From DALYLB01 sp964468345 (GTDB taxonomy: Bacteria > Acidobacteriota > Blastocatellia > RBC074), in the NCBI GenBank assembly GCA_964468345.1, contig CAYXVZ010000013.1:41628-105627 (forward strand): a stretch of DNA of 64,000 nucleotides, given 5' to 3'. The notes under the pieces are model-generated. The model did not search any database. It saw only the letters and a list, made by a program, of their open reading frames with translations, and was not told where the DNA came from. The stretch's first letter is position 1, and each line of letters starts with the position of its first letter. This document shows positions 30,225 through 39,397 of the stretch, in pieces. The position numbers and the translations under genes are program-made.

Positions 30225-30955
30225 GCGGTGCACAGGGCGAGGTTAATGCGTTTCTCAATTACGGCCAGAATGGCGGCTTTAACTGCATCGTCGGCTTTCA
30301 GGTGCTGGGACAGGTCAACGTTGTGTGTTTCCCCTGGTTCGTTCTGTGTGGGAAGCGAATGCACGTATCCCGTCACAGTGTAGAGCGGAGCGAATTGCGG
30401 CGCGTATGTCTCCGGATGCAGCCGCAAGGTTGTTTCAAGGCCGATTGAAATGGCCGGCGCGTTTTCCCCGCCGAACAAATTGTACAGGTGGAAATTGTGC
30501 TCGTCCTGGATCTCGCTAAAGACGGTGTTGCTTAGCCCGGTCAGACGTAGAACGGTTGTTGCGATTTCCGCAAGTCGCTCCATTTCGGCAGCCTCATCGA
30601 CCTCGCCAATAATTGAATCGGGCTGCACGTTCGCGCGCAGGATCGCGATTTCGCGCTGAAAATCGAGCGTATTATCCGTGGGCAGGGCTCTGTAAAACCA
30701 TTCGTTTCCAATGCGGGCGAAGCACAGGAATACCCTGTAATTTTTGAAAGTAATTTCTCGCCCGGACATAAAGGCGCAAAGGCCTAAGCTGTCGATGCAG
30801 AATGCTGGTAGGTAGTTGTCGGCATCGCTCTTGGATATGCGAATCCAAGCGGATGTTCTGCGTTCTTGGTCGAAGCTGATCCAAAGAACGTTTTGCGCCC
30901 CGCGGCCTTTGGGGTCAATGATTTCAACGGTAAGCAGTTTCTTCGGGTCAATCAT
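30221..30955 (-). CDS. Hypothetical protein, 244 aa
   Basis: MIDPKKLLTVEIIDPKGRGA, start at ATG 30955 behind AGGAG. It looks like an alpha/beta protein with many acidic and aromatic residues. Last gene of the transcript starting at 33640. No domain recognised. Confidence 0.65.
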   Translation of the reverse strand: MIDPKKLLTVEIIDPKGRGAQNVLWISFDQERRTSAWIRISKSDADNYLPAFCIDSLGLCAFMSGREITFKNYRVFLCFARIGNEWFYRALPTDNTLDFQREIAILRANVQPDSIIGEVDEAAEMERLAEIATTVLRLTGLSNTVFSEIQDEHNFHLYNLFGGENAPAISIGLETTLRLHPETYAPQFAPLYTVTGYVHSLPTQNEPGETHNVDLSQHLKADDAVKAAILAVIEKRINLALCTA

Positions 30956-31012
30956 AGCGTTTCTCCTGGGGATGGAAGGGCGAGCGGGGCACACTCGCGC
31001 GGCGTTGTTGAT

Positions 31013-32446
31013 TTAGACGGTCAGGTTCTTTTTCTCAATTGCGTCTTGCGCGCACAGATGGGAGCAGAAGCCGGCATCAATCGGCCATCCTTCAGCGTCC
31101 TGGATCTCGATCGCTGTATCGCCAGCATCGAGCGGGCCGCCGCACGTCGGGCAGGTGCATTCTTCGGTGCGATCTCCGATTGTGTAGGATCGAAGTTTGA
31201 CCTTGGCGGGCGCCTCCTGCGCGGGTTCCGCTGCGGGCTCCTGCGCCAGTAAGTTGCGCGCGAAGCTGAAAAGCGCGTCGGTATACCGGGCATACCAAAT
31301 CTTTTGGAATTTCGACCAGCGGAAGCCCTGATTCTTCAGTGCGGCGAGAATGCTGGCGTCGGGCTTCGCGTCGAAGCTGATTTCAATCCCGTTTTTTTCC
31401 TGGTTGTGGCGGATCGTGACGCCGGCATTGCTCGCGGTGGCCGGCTCGGTCGGAACGGCTGCGATGGTGGCCGGCTCGTTGATGATCAGCCGGAAGCGGG
31501 AGATTGCGCAGCTGTCTTCCTCGTTGTCCAGCGTATACCGGATTCCGCCATATGCTTCGCTGGTGTTGCTGGGGAAGCGGGCGTGCTTGATTGCGTTATG
31601 CGCGTACTCGGATAGCTGGGTGTCGAATCCGTTTTTTCGTGCGGTTTCGTCGAAGTCTTGGGGGGATTTGAACTCCTGGCCGATGAATGCGGCGATGTCT
31701 CGGCATACCTGAATCAGGAATTCTTGGCTGGTTTCTCGGCGCGTGTCAGTGAATCGGGTGCGGCCCAATACCGTGCTGACCGCCTTCCCGTATGCGCTGC
31801 TGTCCTCTCCTGCGAGGTCCTGCATTCCGTCGAAAGTGCCATAGGCATACTTATCGACGATCGCATCTACCTCTTTCACGGTGGGGCCGAAATTCCAGCG
31901 GACATTAACCTCGTCCATCATCGAGGCCTGGCCGGCTGTCACACTGAATTTATAGCCGGGGAATTTCGCGGCCAGTTCGGCGCGAATGTTTGCCGCGACG
32001 CGCGCATGATTCGATTTCCCGCAATCGGCGGGTAAAGCCTTGGGATATTCCGCGCGAAGCTGGGCGACGGCTCTTTCATAGGCCGCGTTGTTCTCGGCGT
32101 CTTCCTGGGCGCGCTTTTCGTTTTGCGTCTGCTTCCATTGTGCATGCAGCTCGTGAAGCGATGCAATTGAATCGGCCGGCACGATGGGTTCGTCGAGTGC
32201 CTGAATCCGCGGAATGGGACTCATGCATCCCGGCTGCTGGTTGTGGCGTTTGCATCCGTCGTCGTAGATCACAATCCAGCCAAAACCATCTTTTTCGACG
32301 ATCGTGCCGCGCTTGCCGTCGTAGTCGGATCTCACACGCTGGCCGATTACCAGATCGCCGGTGGTTTCATTCGGGTCATTGTTGCCGATGAGCACGGCGA
32401 GTGAGGATTTGGGCTCTTTTTTCTCAAACGTGATTACGGTTCCCAT
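31013..32446 (-). CDS. LPD29-type polyvalent protein with C-terminal zinc knuckle, 477 aa
   Basis: Start MGTVITFEKKEPKSSLAVLI at ATG 32446 behind AAGGAG. The centre (about residues 130-215: ANIRAELAAKFPGYKFSVTA, NVRWNFGPTVKEVDAIVDKY and GTFDGMQD) matches the LPD29 domain found in large polyvalent proteins of phages and mobile elements. A later unit, ISFDAKPDASILAALKNQGF then RWSKFQKIWYARYTD, is typical of the same class. The end has CTCPTCGG and CSHLC cysteines. Such proteins are injected or expressed early to counter host defences (inference). Confidence 0.75.
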   Translation of the reverse strand: MGTVITFEKKEPKSSLAVLIGNNDPNETTGDLVIGQRVRSDYDGKRGTIVEKDGFGWIVIYDDGCKRHNQQPGCMSPIPRIQALDEPIVPADSIASLHELHAQWKQTQNEKRAQEDAENNAAYERAVAQLRAEYPKALPADCGKSNHARVAANIRAELAAKFPGYKFSVTAGQASMMDEVNVRWNFGPTVKEVDAIVDKYAYGTFDGMQDLAGEDSSAYGKAVSTVLGRTRFTDTRRETSQEFLIQVCRDIAAFIGQEFKSPQDFDETARKNGFDTQLSEYAHNAIKHARFPSNTSEAYGGIRYTLDNEEDSCAISRFRLIINEPATIAAVPTEPATASNAGVTIRHNQEKNGIEISFDAKPDASILAALKNQGFRWSKFQKIWYARYTDALFSFARNLLAQEPAAEPAQEAPAKVKLRSYTIGDRTEECTCPTCGGPLDAGDTAIEIQDAEGWPIDAGFCSHLCAQDAIEKKNLTV

Positions 32447-32499
32447 TGCTTCGATCTCCTTTGTAGGTCGGTTGGGGGTCGGCGGATCCGGGTTGATAG

Positions 32500-32643
32500 T
32501 TATGAGCGCACGATGCGGGCAAGCGCGCTGCCGACTGCCATTCCGAGAACAACGCGGCCGGGCCACGTGCCTGTGAGGATTTCACCGATTGTGTAGAACA
32601 GGGTGAATATGCCTGAGAGGGTTGCGCCAAAATCGAATTCCAT
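32500..32643 (-). CDS. Single-pass membrane mini-protein, 47 aa
   Basis: MEFDFGATLSGIFTLFYTIG at ATG 32643 with AAAGGA before it. Two short hydrophobic stretches end in a basic tail. No family recognised. Confidence 0.5.
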   Translation of the reverse strand: MEFDFGATLSGIFTLFYTIGEILTGTWPGRVVLGMAVGSALARIVRS

Positions 32644-32712
32644 AAGGTGTCCTTTCCGTGATTTGAGGTTGGGGGCACGGTGATAGGGCACAGGGTCAAG
32701 CTTTCCCGCGTT

Positions 32713-33018
32713 TTAGCGGATAATGCTGCTGTTAAAGTCGTCAACGATGTTTTGAACGGCTTCGTGAATGGCCGGGTCGATCTTGCCTGGTGCTTCGACA
32801 ACCAGCACATAGGCCAGATTGAGCGTTGTATCTGCTGAAATAAGCACGTCTTCTTCCATTGAGAATCCGAGTGTCTCGAATTCTTTGGCTGTGTCGTCGT
32901 CGATTACGTCGCCGTCGCCGATATCAACGGCGAGGATTTCCCCGGCGATGAGATGAATCACGTTGCCGTCGATCTCCAAGGTTTCGTTATTGAGTTTAAG
33001 GCTGTGAATGGTCAGCAT
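32713..33018 (-). CDS. Small acidic protein, 101 aa
   Basis: MLTIHSLKLNNETLEIDGNV behind CAGGAG. Strongly acidic (DIGDGDVIDDDTAKEFETLG). Such highly acidic small proteins can mimic DNA or sequester basic host factors, an inference from composition alone. Confidence 0.65.
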   Translation of the reverse strand: MLTIHSLKLNNETLEIDGNVIHLIAGEILAVDIGDGDVIDDDTAKEFETLGFSMEEDVLISADTTLNLAYVLVVEAPGKIDPAIHEAVQNIVDDFNSSIIR

Positions 33019-33062
33019 CGGTCTTTTCTCCTGGGGCGTTGTTATGGGGCACAGGGTTCGAT

Positions 33063-33290
33063 TTACAGCGTTTTGGGCGCGGTGCGGTCGGTAATGATCG
33101 TGCCGGCATACGTGATTCGGCCGATGGGCTGAATGCCTTTGTAGACGTTGCCGCCAGTGAATTCGGCGAAGTCGAGTTGATGGCGTTCCACGTATTCCTT
33201 GACGGCTGCGCTTGCCTGGGCGAGTGATGCAACTTCCTTCTTTTCGGCCTGGGTGGCCGGGCTCGTAGATGAAAGGAAAACAAATAACAT
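33063..33290 (-). CDS. Small hypothetical protein, 75 aa
   Basis: MLFVFLSSTSPATQAEKKEV; AAAGGAG precedes the ATG. It has a helix (ASLAQASAAVKEYVERHQLD), then a beta-rich end. The first residues are hydrophobic but too short for a full signal peptide. The family is not recognised. Confidence 0.6.
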   Translation of the reverse strand: MLFVFLSSTSPATQAEKKEVASLAQASAAVKEYVERHQLDFAEFTGGNVYKGIQPIGRITYAGTIITDRTAPKTL

Positions 33291-33305
33291 TGCGATACTC
33301 CTTTG

Positions 33306-33602
33306 TTAGGCTGTTTCGTCGGTGAGGTCGTTCACGGTCGCATCAGGTGCCGCTTCCTGAATCGACTCCATAATTTCAGTAGCAATCGGAAACCAAAATT
33401 CTTCTGTGGACGGGAACACGAAGACATTGGGATGAACAAGTTCGTCGCCGATCGTGCTGGTGAATCCTTCAATGGGTTCGCACCCAAGATCAGTGAGGGC
33501 GGTTTGGACGCTGGCCGGAAGTGGTGACAGATCATTAGCGGCAATTGCGATGAGGTAATCATTGCCTTCGATATGAAGTCTGATGTTGATTGTGGTATCC
33601 AT
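33306..33602 (-). CDS. Small acidic protein, 98 aa
   Basis: MDTTINIRLHIEGNDYLIAI; first gene after promoter B. Acidic with regular beta strands and a helix near the end (ATEIMESIQEAAPDA). Acidic composition matches the other proteins of this transcript. No domain recognised. Confidence 0.65.
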   Translation of the reverse strand: MDTTINIRLHIEGNDYLIAIAANDLSPLPASVQTALTDLGCEPIEGFTSTIGDELVHPNVFVFPSTEEFWFPIATEIMESIQEAAPDATVNDLTDETA

Positions 33603-33637
33603 TGAGATCCTTTGTTATTCGGTTGTGGGGCAAGTGG

Positions 33638-33666
33638 ATAATATTCAAGTCTGGTATTAGATACAA
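33638..33666 (-). promoter_or_regulatory. Island promoter B
   Basis: On the minus strand -35 TTGTAT (33666-33661), 17-bp spacer, -10 TATTAT (33643-33638). The 15-bp spacer string ATACCAGACTTGAAT is the same as in promoter A. A GTAGAAT half-site lies at 33685-33691. The intergenic region also feeds the terminase operon on the other strand, for which I cannot identify a clear promoter. Confidence 0.65.
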
Positions 33667-33700
33667 GAACTATTTCGACAAAAAGTAGAATCAATGCGAA

Positions 33701-34387
33701 ATGGCTGAAAGCAAAGGAAAAAAGGGAAAGGTAAACGCGCAAAAGGCAGCAAGCAGGCGTGGCTCCAACGTTGGAAAGCAAAAGAAACTGACGATAAAGG
33801 AAGAGAACTTTATCAATCAATTGCCTATTAACGGATGGAATGCGACGGAAGCAGCTCGCGCGGCAGGGTATCAGGGGAATTACAACACCCTGCGGAAAAT
33901 AGGGTCTGAAAACCTCACAAAACCCCACATCTCTACGCGCGTGCGCGCGCGAATCGAGGGGCTGGCGGCGACGGCTGATGAAGTGCTGTCGCTTCTGGGG
34001 GAGCATTTGCGGGCGGATCTCGCTGACCTGGCTCCTTGTATTGCGGAAGATGGCGCGTTGGATTTAAAGAAGGCGAAAGAACTCGGGGTAAGCCGGCAGC
34101 TGAAAACGATGACAACGCGGGTGCTAACGCGGAAGCTGGCATCAGGCGTAGAAGAGCGGGAAGTGCATACTCGGATCGAGTTACACGATAGCCAGTCAGC
34201 TGCCGCGCACCTTATCAAGGTGCTGGGAATCGCGCAGAAAGCCGGCGAGAACAAAGGGGATGCGGAAAGAAAGGCGCAGGCTCGGGAAGCTGCAATAAAG
34301 CTTACGATGGATACTTACGATTGCAGCGAGGATGACGCTATTCGGATTTTGTCAGGGATACCGGAATCATCGGATCTGGTGCAATAG
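33701..34387 (+). CDS. terS: Terminase small subunit, 228 aa
   Basis: A basic tail (residues 1-35) precedes LTIKEENFINQLPINGWNAT then EAARAAGY (about 33-60), the helix-turn-helix signature of Terminase_2-type small subunits, and a helical middle and C-terminus. It recognises phage DNA and hands it to the large subunit encoded 1.5 kb downstream. No ribosome site is evident before its ATG. Confidence 0.82.
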   Translation: MAESKGKKGKVNAQKAASRRGSNVGKQKKLTIKEENFINQLPINGWNATEAARAAGYQGNYNTLRKIGSENLTKPHISTRVRARIEGLAATADEVLSLLGEHLRADLADLAPCIAEDGALDLKKAKELGVSRQLKTMTTRVLTRKLASGVEEREVHTRIELHDSQSAAAHLIKVLGIAQKAGENKGDAERKAQAREAAIKLTMDTYDCSEDDAIRILSGIPESSDLVQ

Positions 34388-34388
34388 G

Positions 34389-34676
34389 ATGGCAAATCTC
34401 ACAGAGTTTATAGATCCGCCGCCAGAAAGCTTGATTACGCAGTTCTGGGACTATAGGCAGCCGGCTGATGCTCCAGATGCCTGGATATGCACATACCCAT
34501 GTATAGACAGGGATGGGGCGTGGGTGTGCTTGATGACGGATACCGCCTGCTGGGCAAAGGAACGAGTGGAACAAGTGCCGGCTCGGCGGGAAGAATGCCT
34601 GCGCTATGTCGCTGGGCTTTTTGATGGCCTGGCCGGCTCGTGGAATGCGTACCACAATTCAAAACTGTGGTGTTGA
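34389..34676 (+). CDS. Hypothetical protein, 95 aa
   Basis: MANLTEFIDPPPESLITQFW directly after the TerS stop. Trp- and Cys-rich (WICTYPCIDRDGAWVCLMTD, CWAKE). Residues near the end suggest a helix. No family recognised. Confidence 0.6.
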   Translation: MANLTEFIDPPPESLITQFWDYRQPADAPDAWICTYPCIDRDGAWVCLMTDTACWAKERVEQVPARREECLRYVAGLFDGLAGSWNAYHNSKLWC

Positions 34677-34699
34677 TCAGGAGAAGGGAACCAAACACT

Positions 34700-35908
34700 A
34701 TGTTTATGCAATTGATGCTCAGGGATAAGCCTGTGCTCTGTGACAGCGCGGTATTGATAGGCGGCTGCGCGCACGGGGAAGTTGTGGATCTGACCACCGA
34801 TGCCGGCATTCGACGGGAATTGGCCCGGAATCGCTGCGAGGATACTGTCTCTCGATTCTTTACGCCGGAACCGCCAAGTCGTCCGCTTGAGGTTACATCG
34901 CACCGTTACGTGATGGAACTAATGCAGGCCAACAATGGGGTATTGCTGTTTTACCGGTACGATCAGATCAGCCCTGAAGAGGCGTTGCATATCCTCGGGC
35001 AGGATTTCGTTCGGTATCACTCTCTGGGATTGCCGAAGAGCGAGACAGCTCCAAGTAGATCGTTGAGACTGACCGGCAATGCAGATATGGATGAATACCT
35101 TATTGAGGAACGCATCCAGAAGCTTGAGATTGAACTGAGGCAGTGGCAAATCAGACGCGATTCAATTCGATATAACCGGCGAATGACGGCGACTGAACAG
35201 GCGGCCAGCCAGATGATGGCCTACGCTGGCAACGTAAAGGCGAAGTGGGCGCATGAACTCGGGTCGAAGAATCTGCCGGTCCCAGTGGAGCCGAATGCCG
35301 CCGTGCCGAAAGACACTGTGTTTGTCACTCAGACGATGATGCGGCCGAATCATTCTCTGTGGGGCGCTCTTGAGGATCTGCGTGATGGCGAGTTGATGGG
35401 CAAGCTCGCCGAAGATTATCGCCACCTGGTGAGAGAACTGAGCGCGCGCTTGGACGGCATGCCGGGGAAGCTCGACCTGGCCGGCTTTCCTGGCGTGGAT
35501 AACAAGACGGCGATGGGTGCGCGGACTGATGAAGCGAACGCTAATGCACATGATGAGCCCGCGTATCGTCAAGATGTAGTGGATTCGTATACGGCCGATA
35601 TCAAGGCGAAGTGGACGCAGGACAATGGAGAAGCGCCTCCTTCTAAGTGGGTAAACGATCTCTCGGGGTTGCTCGGCTTTACTCTCGATAAACAGCGGTA
35701 TCAATTCCCGCGCGTTCGCAAAGGCGAGGGCTCAACAATCAACGTCACGATCGCGCTGCATACCGGCGTCAAAGAAATCGAAGGTGATTATACGCCGCGG
35801 ATGTTTTCGTTCGATGAAACCACGCACAAGCTAGTCTTCTCGAACGAGTCGGAGCGCTTCGTAGACGTGCGAGTGGAGCCCCTGGCCGGCAATGACAGTT
35901 CAAGCTAA
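34700..35908 (+). CDS. Hypothetical protein in the terminase operon, 402 aa
   Basis: MFMQLMLRDKPVLCDSAVLI onward; ATG 34700 is chosen because the region upstream overlaps the previous gene. A helical centre (about 130-190: ELRQWQIRRDSIRYNRRMTA then TEQAASQMMAYAG) and a beta-rich end (GSTINVTIALHTGVKEIEGD). It ends 17 nt inside the large-terminase gene. No domain recognised. Confidence 0.65.
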   Translation: MFMQLMLRDKPVLCDSAVLIGGCAHGEVVDLTTDAGIRRELARNRCEDTVSRFFTPEPPSRPLEVTSHRYVMELMQANNGVLLFYRYDQISPEEALHILGQDFVRYHSLGLPKSETAPSRSLRLTGNADMDEYLIEERIQKLEIELRQWQIRRDSIRYNRRMTATEQAASQMMAYAGNVKAKWAHELGSKNLPVPVEPNAAVPKDTVFVTQTMMRPNHSLWGALEDLRDGELMGKLAEDYRHLVRELSARLDGMPGKLDLAGFPGVDNKTAMGARTDEANANAHDEPAYRQDVVDSYTADIKAKWTQDNGEAPPSKWVNDLSGLLGFTLDKQRYQFPRVRKGEGSTINVTIALHTGVKEIEGDYTPRMFSFDETTHKLVFSNESERFVDVRVEPLAGNDSSS

Positions 35909-37919
35909 CCTCGATCGGGATCTGAGGTATCGGTTGCGACTGAGACAGATCCTCAATGGCGCAAAAGGCTCGCGCGCGGCGGATCGTGAACGAATCGAAA
36001 AGGATTGGCGGGAATGGCTGCCGGCAGTGGCGCCTGGAACGTACTTCGCTGGCTTTGAGTGGTATCACGAAGCATTTTGGGAATGGTACTGGCCTTTGAT
36101 GCAGCTCCGGCGCAAAGGTGAAGAAGTGCCGGAGTCGATGCCATTGAATTGCTTCTTGCCCTGGGGGCGCGGTCTCGCGAAGTCGGCTTGCATGGAAGGC
36201 CTGGCGCTCGCGGAAGGCGCGCTGATCGGGGAAGCGTTCGGCGTATACATCAGCTCCACGCAGGACAAGGCGACGGAACACATTCAGTCCATTCGCGATC
36301 TGATTGAGGGCTCCGAGATCGCGGAATACTATCCTCAGTTTTCCAAGCCACGCATAGGCAAGTTCGGCAATCAACGCGGCTGGCGCGCGGAAGCGGTCTA
36401 CACGGATGGCGGCTTTGCAATTGTCGCTGCGTCGATTGAGAAAGGCGTGCGTGGTCTTCGCGATGGCGCGCGCCGGCCGACGTTCATCCTGATGGACGAC
36501 ATCGACGAACGCGACGATTCGCTGAAGATCAAGCAAGAGAAGTTTGACACGCTGCGCTTCGATGCGCTGCCGATGCTCGCGCCGAATGGTATCGCCTGCT
36601 TTGGCCAGAACCTGATTTATCGGGGCTCGATCGCTGATGACACGATGAATCGAAAGGCGGACTGGTTTCACGGTTGCAAGATCGTGGGTCAGACGGACGA
36701 GAAGGGCGGGTATGGTCCGATCAATACATACCAGGATGATGTCAGGATCGAGAAGGTTGACAGCATTCCGACGATTGTGGCCGGCACGCCAAACTGGTCG
36801 CGATTGAATCGCATAGTTTCGCAAAGACTTCTGATGACGATGGGCGAAGAGGGGTTCTGGCGGGAATGTCAGAACAACATCGCGCCGCCGAAAGAGAAGC
36901 TTGTATGGACCGGCTTCAGCGAATCGCTTCATGTCATTACCTGGGAACAATTCGAATCGGTCTTCAAGTCGAACCGGATTCCGTCGCATTGGCATTTGTA
37001 TGCAGGCTATGACGCAGGCCAGACGGGGCCAGATTCGCACCCGGCAGTCTTCACGGTGGCGGCAGTGGCCGGCGAGAACGCGCCGCTCTCGGGCGACATC
37101 TTCCTGTTCTACGAGTATGTGGCGGCGGCCGGCGAGGATGAAGACTCGATGGCGAAGGCGATGATTGAAGACCTGGCGCTATTGTGTCACGGCCCGCATT
37201 TCACGAAGGCCGCGAAGCTCGTCAGTGGGTCGTATCGTCCTGATGTGAACGAGTCTCGAGCGTGGGAACTCCGCAAGAACGCCGGCCAGATGATCCCGTT
37301 CAAAATCTTCAATGGCTCGCACGAAGCGGCAAGCGAGCGCAGAACGTTCCGGCTCAAGTGGGGGCTGCCGGTCAAAGCAGGGAAGCCGGGGAAGACGGAA
37401 GGGCTTTCACAACTCCGGCATTATCTGAAACCTGAGAACGCGCAGCATCCTTTCAAGCCGGCGCTGAGAGGGAAGCCGAACCTCTACATCGTTGTCGCGA
37501 ACGATCAGTATCAGGCCGCGCGCGATCGCTACGGCATGCAGCGTGTGCGATGGGAAGCCGGCAATCTGAAATGGGACGTCAACATTCTGACGCGCGATGT
37601 GCCGGAGAAGTTCGGGGACGATGCGACAGATGCCGTCAAACACTGGATGCAGACCTTCGCGATGTCGGCCGCTCCGTTGACCGATTCTGAGCGCATTGAG
37701 GCGGCATTGCCTGAGCATCTGCAGGCGGAGAACGCACCGGCACACACGCCGGAAAATCACAACTGGGCGCGCGATGGTTGGGAGATGGCGCGCGATATGG
37801 CAGTTGAGAAAGCACGCAGGAAGATCGAGGGGCAATTCACGGATCTCGATAATTTTTGGAAACCATCCTCGCCGTTCGAGCACTTCAGCGGCGGATTCGG
37901 GGGAAACGACAATGATTAG
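35892..37919 (+). CDS. terL: Terminase large subunit, 675 aa
   Basis: The ATPase half has an atypical Walker A at residues 91-98 (WGRGLAKS) and Walker B PTFILMDDIDE at 196-206, with the coupling motif following. The RNase H-like nuclease half shows Asp in YAGYDAGQTGPDSHPAV (about 375) and DDATDAVKHW near residue 580 for metal binding. It translocates and cuts DNA during packaging. About 675 aa is long for the family; the extra residues lie in the C-terminal linker. Confidence 0.85.
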   Translation: MTVQANLDRDLRYRLRLRQILNGAKGSRAADRERIEKDWREWLPAVAPGTYFAGFEWYHEAFWEWYWPLMQLRRKGEEVPESMPLNCFLPWGRGLAKSACMEGLALAEGALIGEAFGVYISSTQDKATEHIQSIRDLIEGSEIAEYYPQFSKPRIGKFGNQRGWRAEAVYTDGGFAIVAASIEKGVRGLRDGARRPTFILMDDIDERDDSLKIKQEKFDTLRFDALPMLAPNGIACFGQNLIYRGSIADDTMNRKADWFHGCKIVGQTDEKGGYGPINTYQDDVRIEKVDSIPTIVAGTPNWSRLNRIVSQRLLMTMGEEGFWRECQNNIAPPKEKLVWTGFSESLHVITWEQFESVFKSNRIPSHWHLYAGYDAGQTGPDSHPAVFTVAAVAGENAPLSGDIFLFYEYVAAAGEDEDSMAKAMIEDLALLCHGPHFTKAAKLVSGSYRPDVNESRAWELRKNAGQMIPFKIFNGSHEAASERRTFRLKWGLPVKAGKPGKTEGLSQLRHYLKPENAQHPFKPALRGKPNLYIVVANDQYQAARDRYGMQRVRWEAGNLKWDVNILTRDVPEKFGDDATDAVKHWMQTFAMSAAPLTDSERIEAALPEHLQAENAPAHTPENHNWARDGWEMARDMAVEKARRKIEGQFTDLDNFWKPSSPFEHFSGGFGGNDND

Positions 37920-38223
37920 CTTGAAGGATCATCAGGGCGATTTTGAAGGCGTTGCCAAACGCGCGGCCGAAATCTATGGACAAACGGAATGGGAAAGCCT
38001 GAATCCGGCAACCCGCGCGAAATGGCTGGATGGCGTGCAGTCGGCCATTGTCACGGTCGAGCGTTCCGGCGAGGGACAGACGCACTTCGAACAGTGCCTG
38101 GTCGATGCTGTGAAAGAGTGGTACGCAGCGAGCGCGGCACAGGCCGACGTTGCTGCCGTCGAGGGCGCGGCCGGCGCGTCGTCACGATCGACCAAGAAGC
38201 CGGCCAAGAAAGCCAAGCGGTAA
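37912..38223 (+). CDS. Hypothetical protein, 103 aa
   Basis: MISLKDHQGDFEGVAKRAAE; overlaps the TerL end by 8 nt. Helical with acidic N-half, and a basic Ala/Lys-rich end (RSTKKPAKKAKR). No family recognised. Probably co-translated with TerL. Confidence 0.65.
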   Translation: MISLKDHQGDFEGVAKRAAEIYGQTEWESLNPATRAKWLDGVQSAIVTVERSGEGQTHFEQCLVDAVKEWYAASAAQADVAAVEGAAGASSRSTKKPAKKAKR

Positions 38224-38262
38224 CACGCTCGGGTATCACAACGAGAATCGAGGTAAAGAACA

Positions 38263-38595
38263 ATGCCAGCAATCGCACTTGATTACATCAATATCGCGCT
38301 TCAGTTCTTGTCCGGCGTCAACGTCGCGACAATGCTTGGTGCAACCAATTCAACATGGTCGGGCAATTCGACCATCACGGCGGTGTGCAATGCCATCATG
38401 GCCTTGGCTCCCGTCGCCGGTGGCTCGGACGATCTCAAGTTGAAAGTTTGCGAATCGCTGAGAAATGGTGTCTCGGCCGGCATCATCAGCGAGACGCACG
38501 GCTTCAGCACGATCGCCGCGGCTCAAGCTGCCATCACGGGATTGACTAATATGCCGGAAGTTTCGGCGACGTATACCGGCAATCTCTATCAATAG
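38263..38595 (+). CDS. Small hydrophobic/Ala-Thr-rich protein, 110 aa
   Basis: MPAIALDYINIALQFLSGVN onward. Repeats of small residues (TAVCNAIMALAPVAGGS, STIAAAQAAITGLTNMP) give an extended helical or beta packing typical of structural decoration. The family is unknown. Confidence 0.6.
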   Translation: MPAIALDYINIALQFLSGVNVATMLGATNSTWSGNSTITAVCNAIMALAPVAGGSDDLKLKVCESLRNGVSAGIISETHGFSTIAAAQAAITGLTNMPEVSATYTGNLYQ

Positions 38596-38621
38596 TTTTC
38601 CTCGCTGCTCTGAGTCCAACT

Positions 38622-39065
38622 GTGTTTGATATAAATCACGTTCTCCTTCTCCTTGCCATTGCTGGGCTAATCGTCCAGCAATGGCGTTTTTTGAAAGCGA
38701 TGGAGAAGGCGCGGGAACGCGAACGGGAATTGTTCAACGAGTTCCGGGAGCGCGAACGCGCAATCACCGACGACAACAGGAAGCGCGAAGAGCAGCTACT
38801 GAATCGGATTCTCCGGCAGGTCAATGTAAAAGCAGTTGGGAAGGTCGAGGTCGAGAACGTTGTCAAATTACCAGATCCGGAGTTACCGCCGCCGACATAC
38901 ATTGATGAAGCGTTCCGGCTCGATCAAATCAAAGAGATGATCGAGATGGTTATGCCGGAAGCGGTAGGAATGGACCCGTGGGAAATCCAGTCGCAATATC
39001 CGCAAGTCTGGAAACAGTTCGAGGCGAAGCATAAGGAAGAGCACACGCCTTTGAGGATTGAGTAA
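38622..39065 (+). CDS. Membrane-anchored coiled-coil protein, 147 aa
   Basis: GTG start (MFDINHVLLLLAIAGLIVQQ): one hydrophobic helix, then a very long charged helix (KAMEKARERERELFNEFRER onward) and a Pro-rich region. ATG 38700 is an alternative start without the membrane helix. Stop overlaps the next ATG (TAATG). Confidence 0.6.
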   Translation: MFDINHVLLLLAIAGLIVQQWRFLKAMEKARERERELFNEFRERERAITDDNRKREEQLLNRILRQVNVKAVGKVEVENVVKLPDPELPPPTYIDEAFRLDQIKEMIEMVMPEAVGMDPWEIQSQYPQVWKQFEAKHKEEHTPLRIE

Positions 39066-39397
39066 TGAAGATAATAGAAATCTCAATGGAACAGGCTCGG
39101 GAAATATGGCCGGATAAACAGGAAGAACCGGCCGAAGCCGCGCAGCCGGAAGATCCGGCAGTGCAGGTCATAGACCCGTTGGTTATCGCGAATCAGATGT
39201 TCCGCAAAACCATCACGCTGACCGCGCGGAACGATCGCCGGCTGGTCGGTCGCGAAGCAAAGCAAGTCAGGAAGGCGCAGAAGGCTTTTCGCTCCGATGC
39301 GATCAGAATGGCAAAGAAGGTGCTCGGCGTGAACAAGCTGACGCCGGAACAGTTCCAGCACATCAAATCGCAGTCGTTCCAAGTGACCTTCGCGTAA
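39065..39397 (+). CDS. Hypothetical protein, 110 aa
   Basis: MKIIEISMEQAREIWPDKQE onward; a Pro/Glu-rich segment, then a basic helical part (DRRLVGREAKQVRKAQKAFR). Its end overlaps the next start. No domain recognised. Confidence 0.6.
   Translation: MKIIEISMEQAREIWPDKQEEPAEAAQPEDPAVQVIDPLVIANQMFRKTITLTARNDRRLVGREAKQVRKAQKAFRSDAIRMAKKVLGVNKLTPEQFQHIKSQSFQVTFA

Noticed and set aside
29613..30233. 206-codon minus frame opposite the 29694-30224 gene
   Set aside because: The plus-strand protein has more coherent sequence and a ribosome site; the minus frame is rich in Arg/Pro as shadows often are.
35769..37040. 423-codon minus frame opposite terL
   Set aside because: Antisense shadow of the terminase ATPase, with no recognisable domain.
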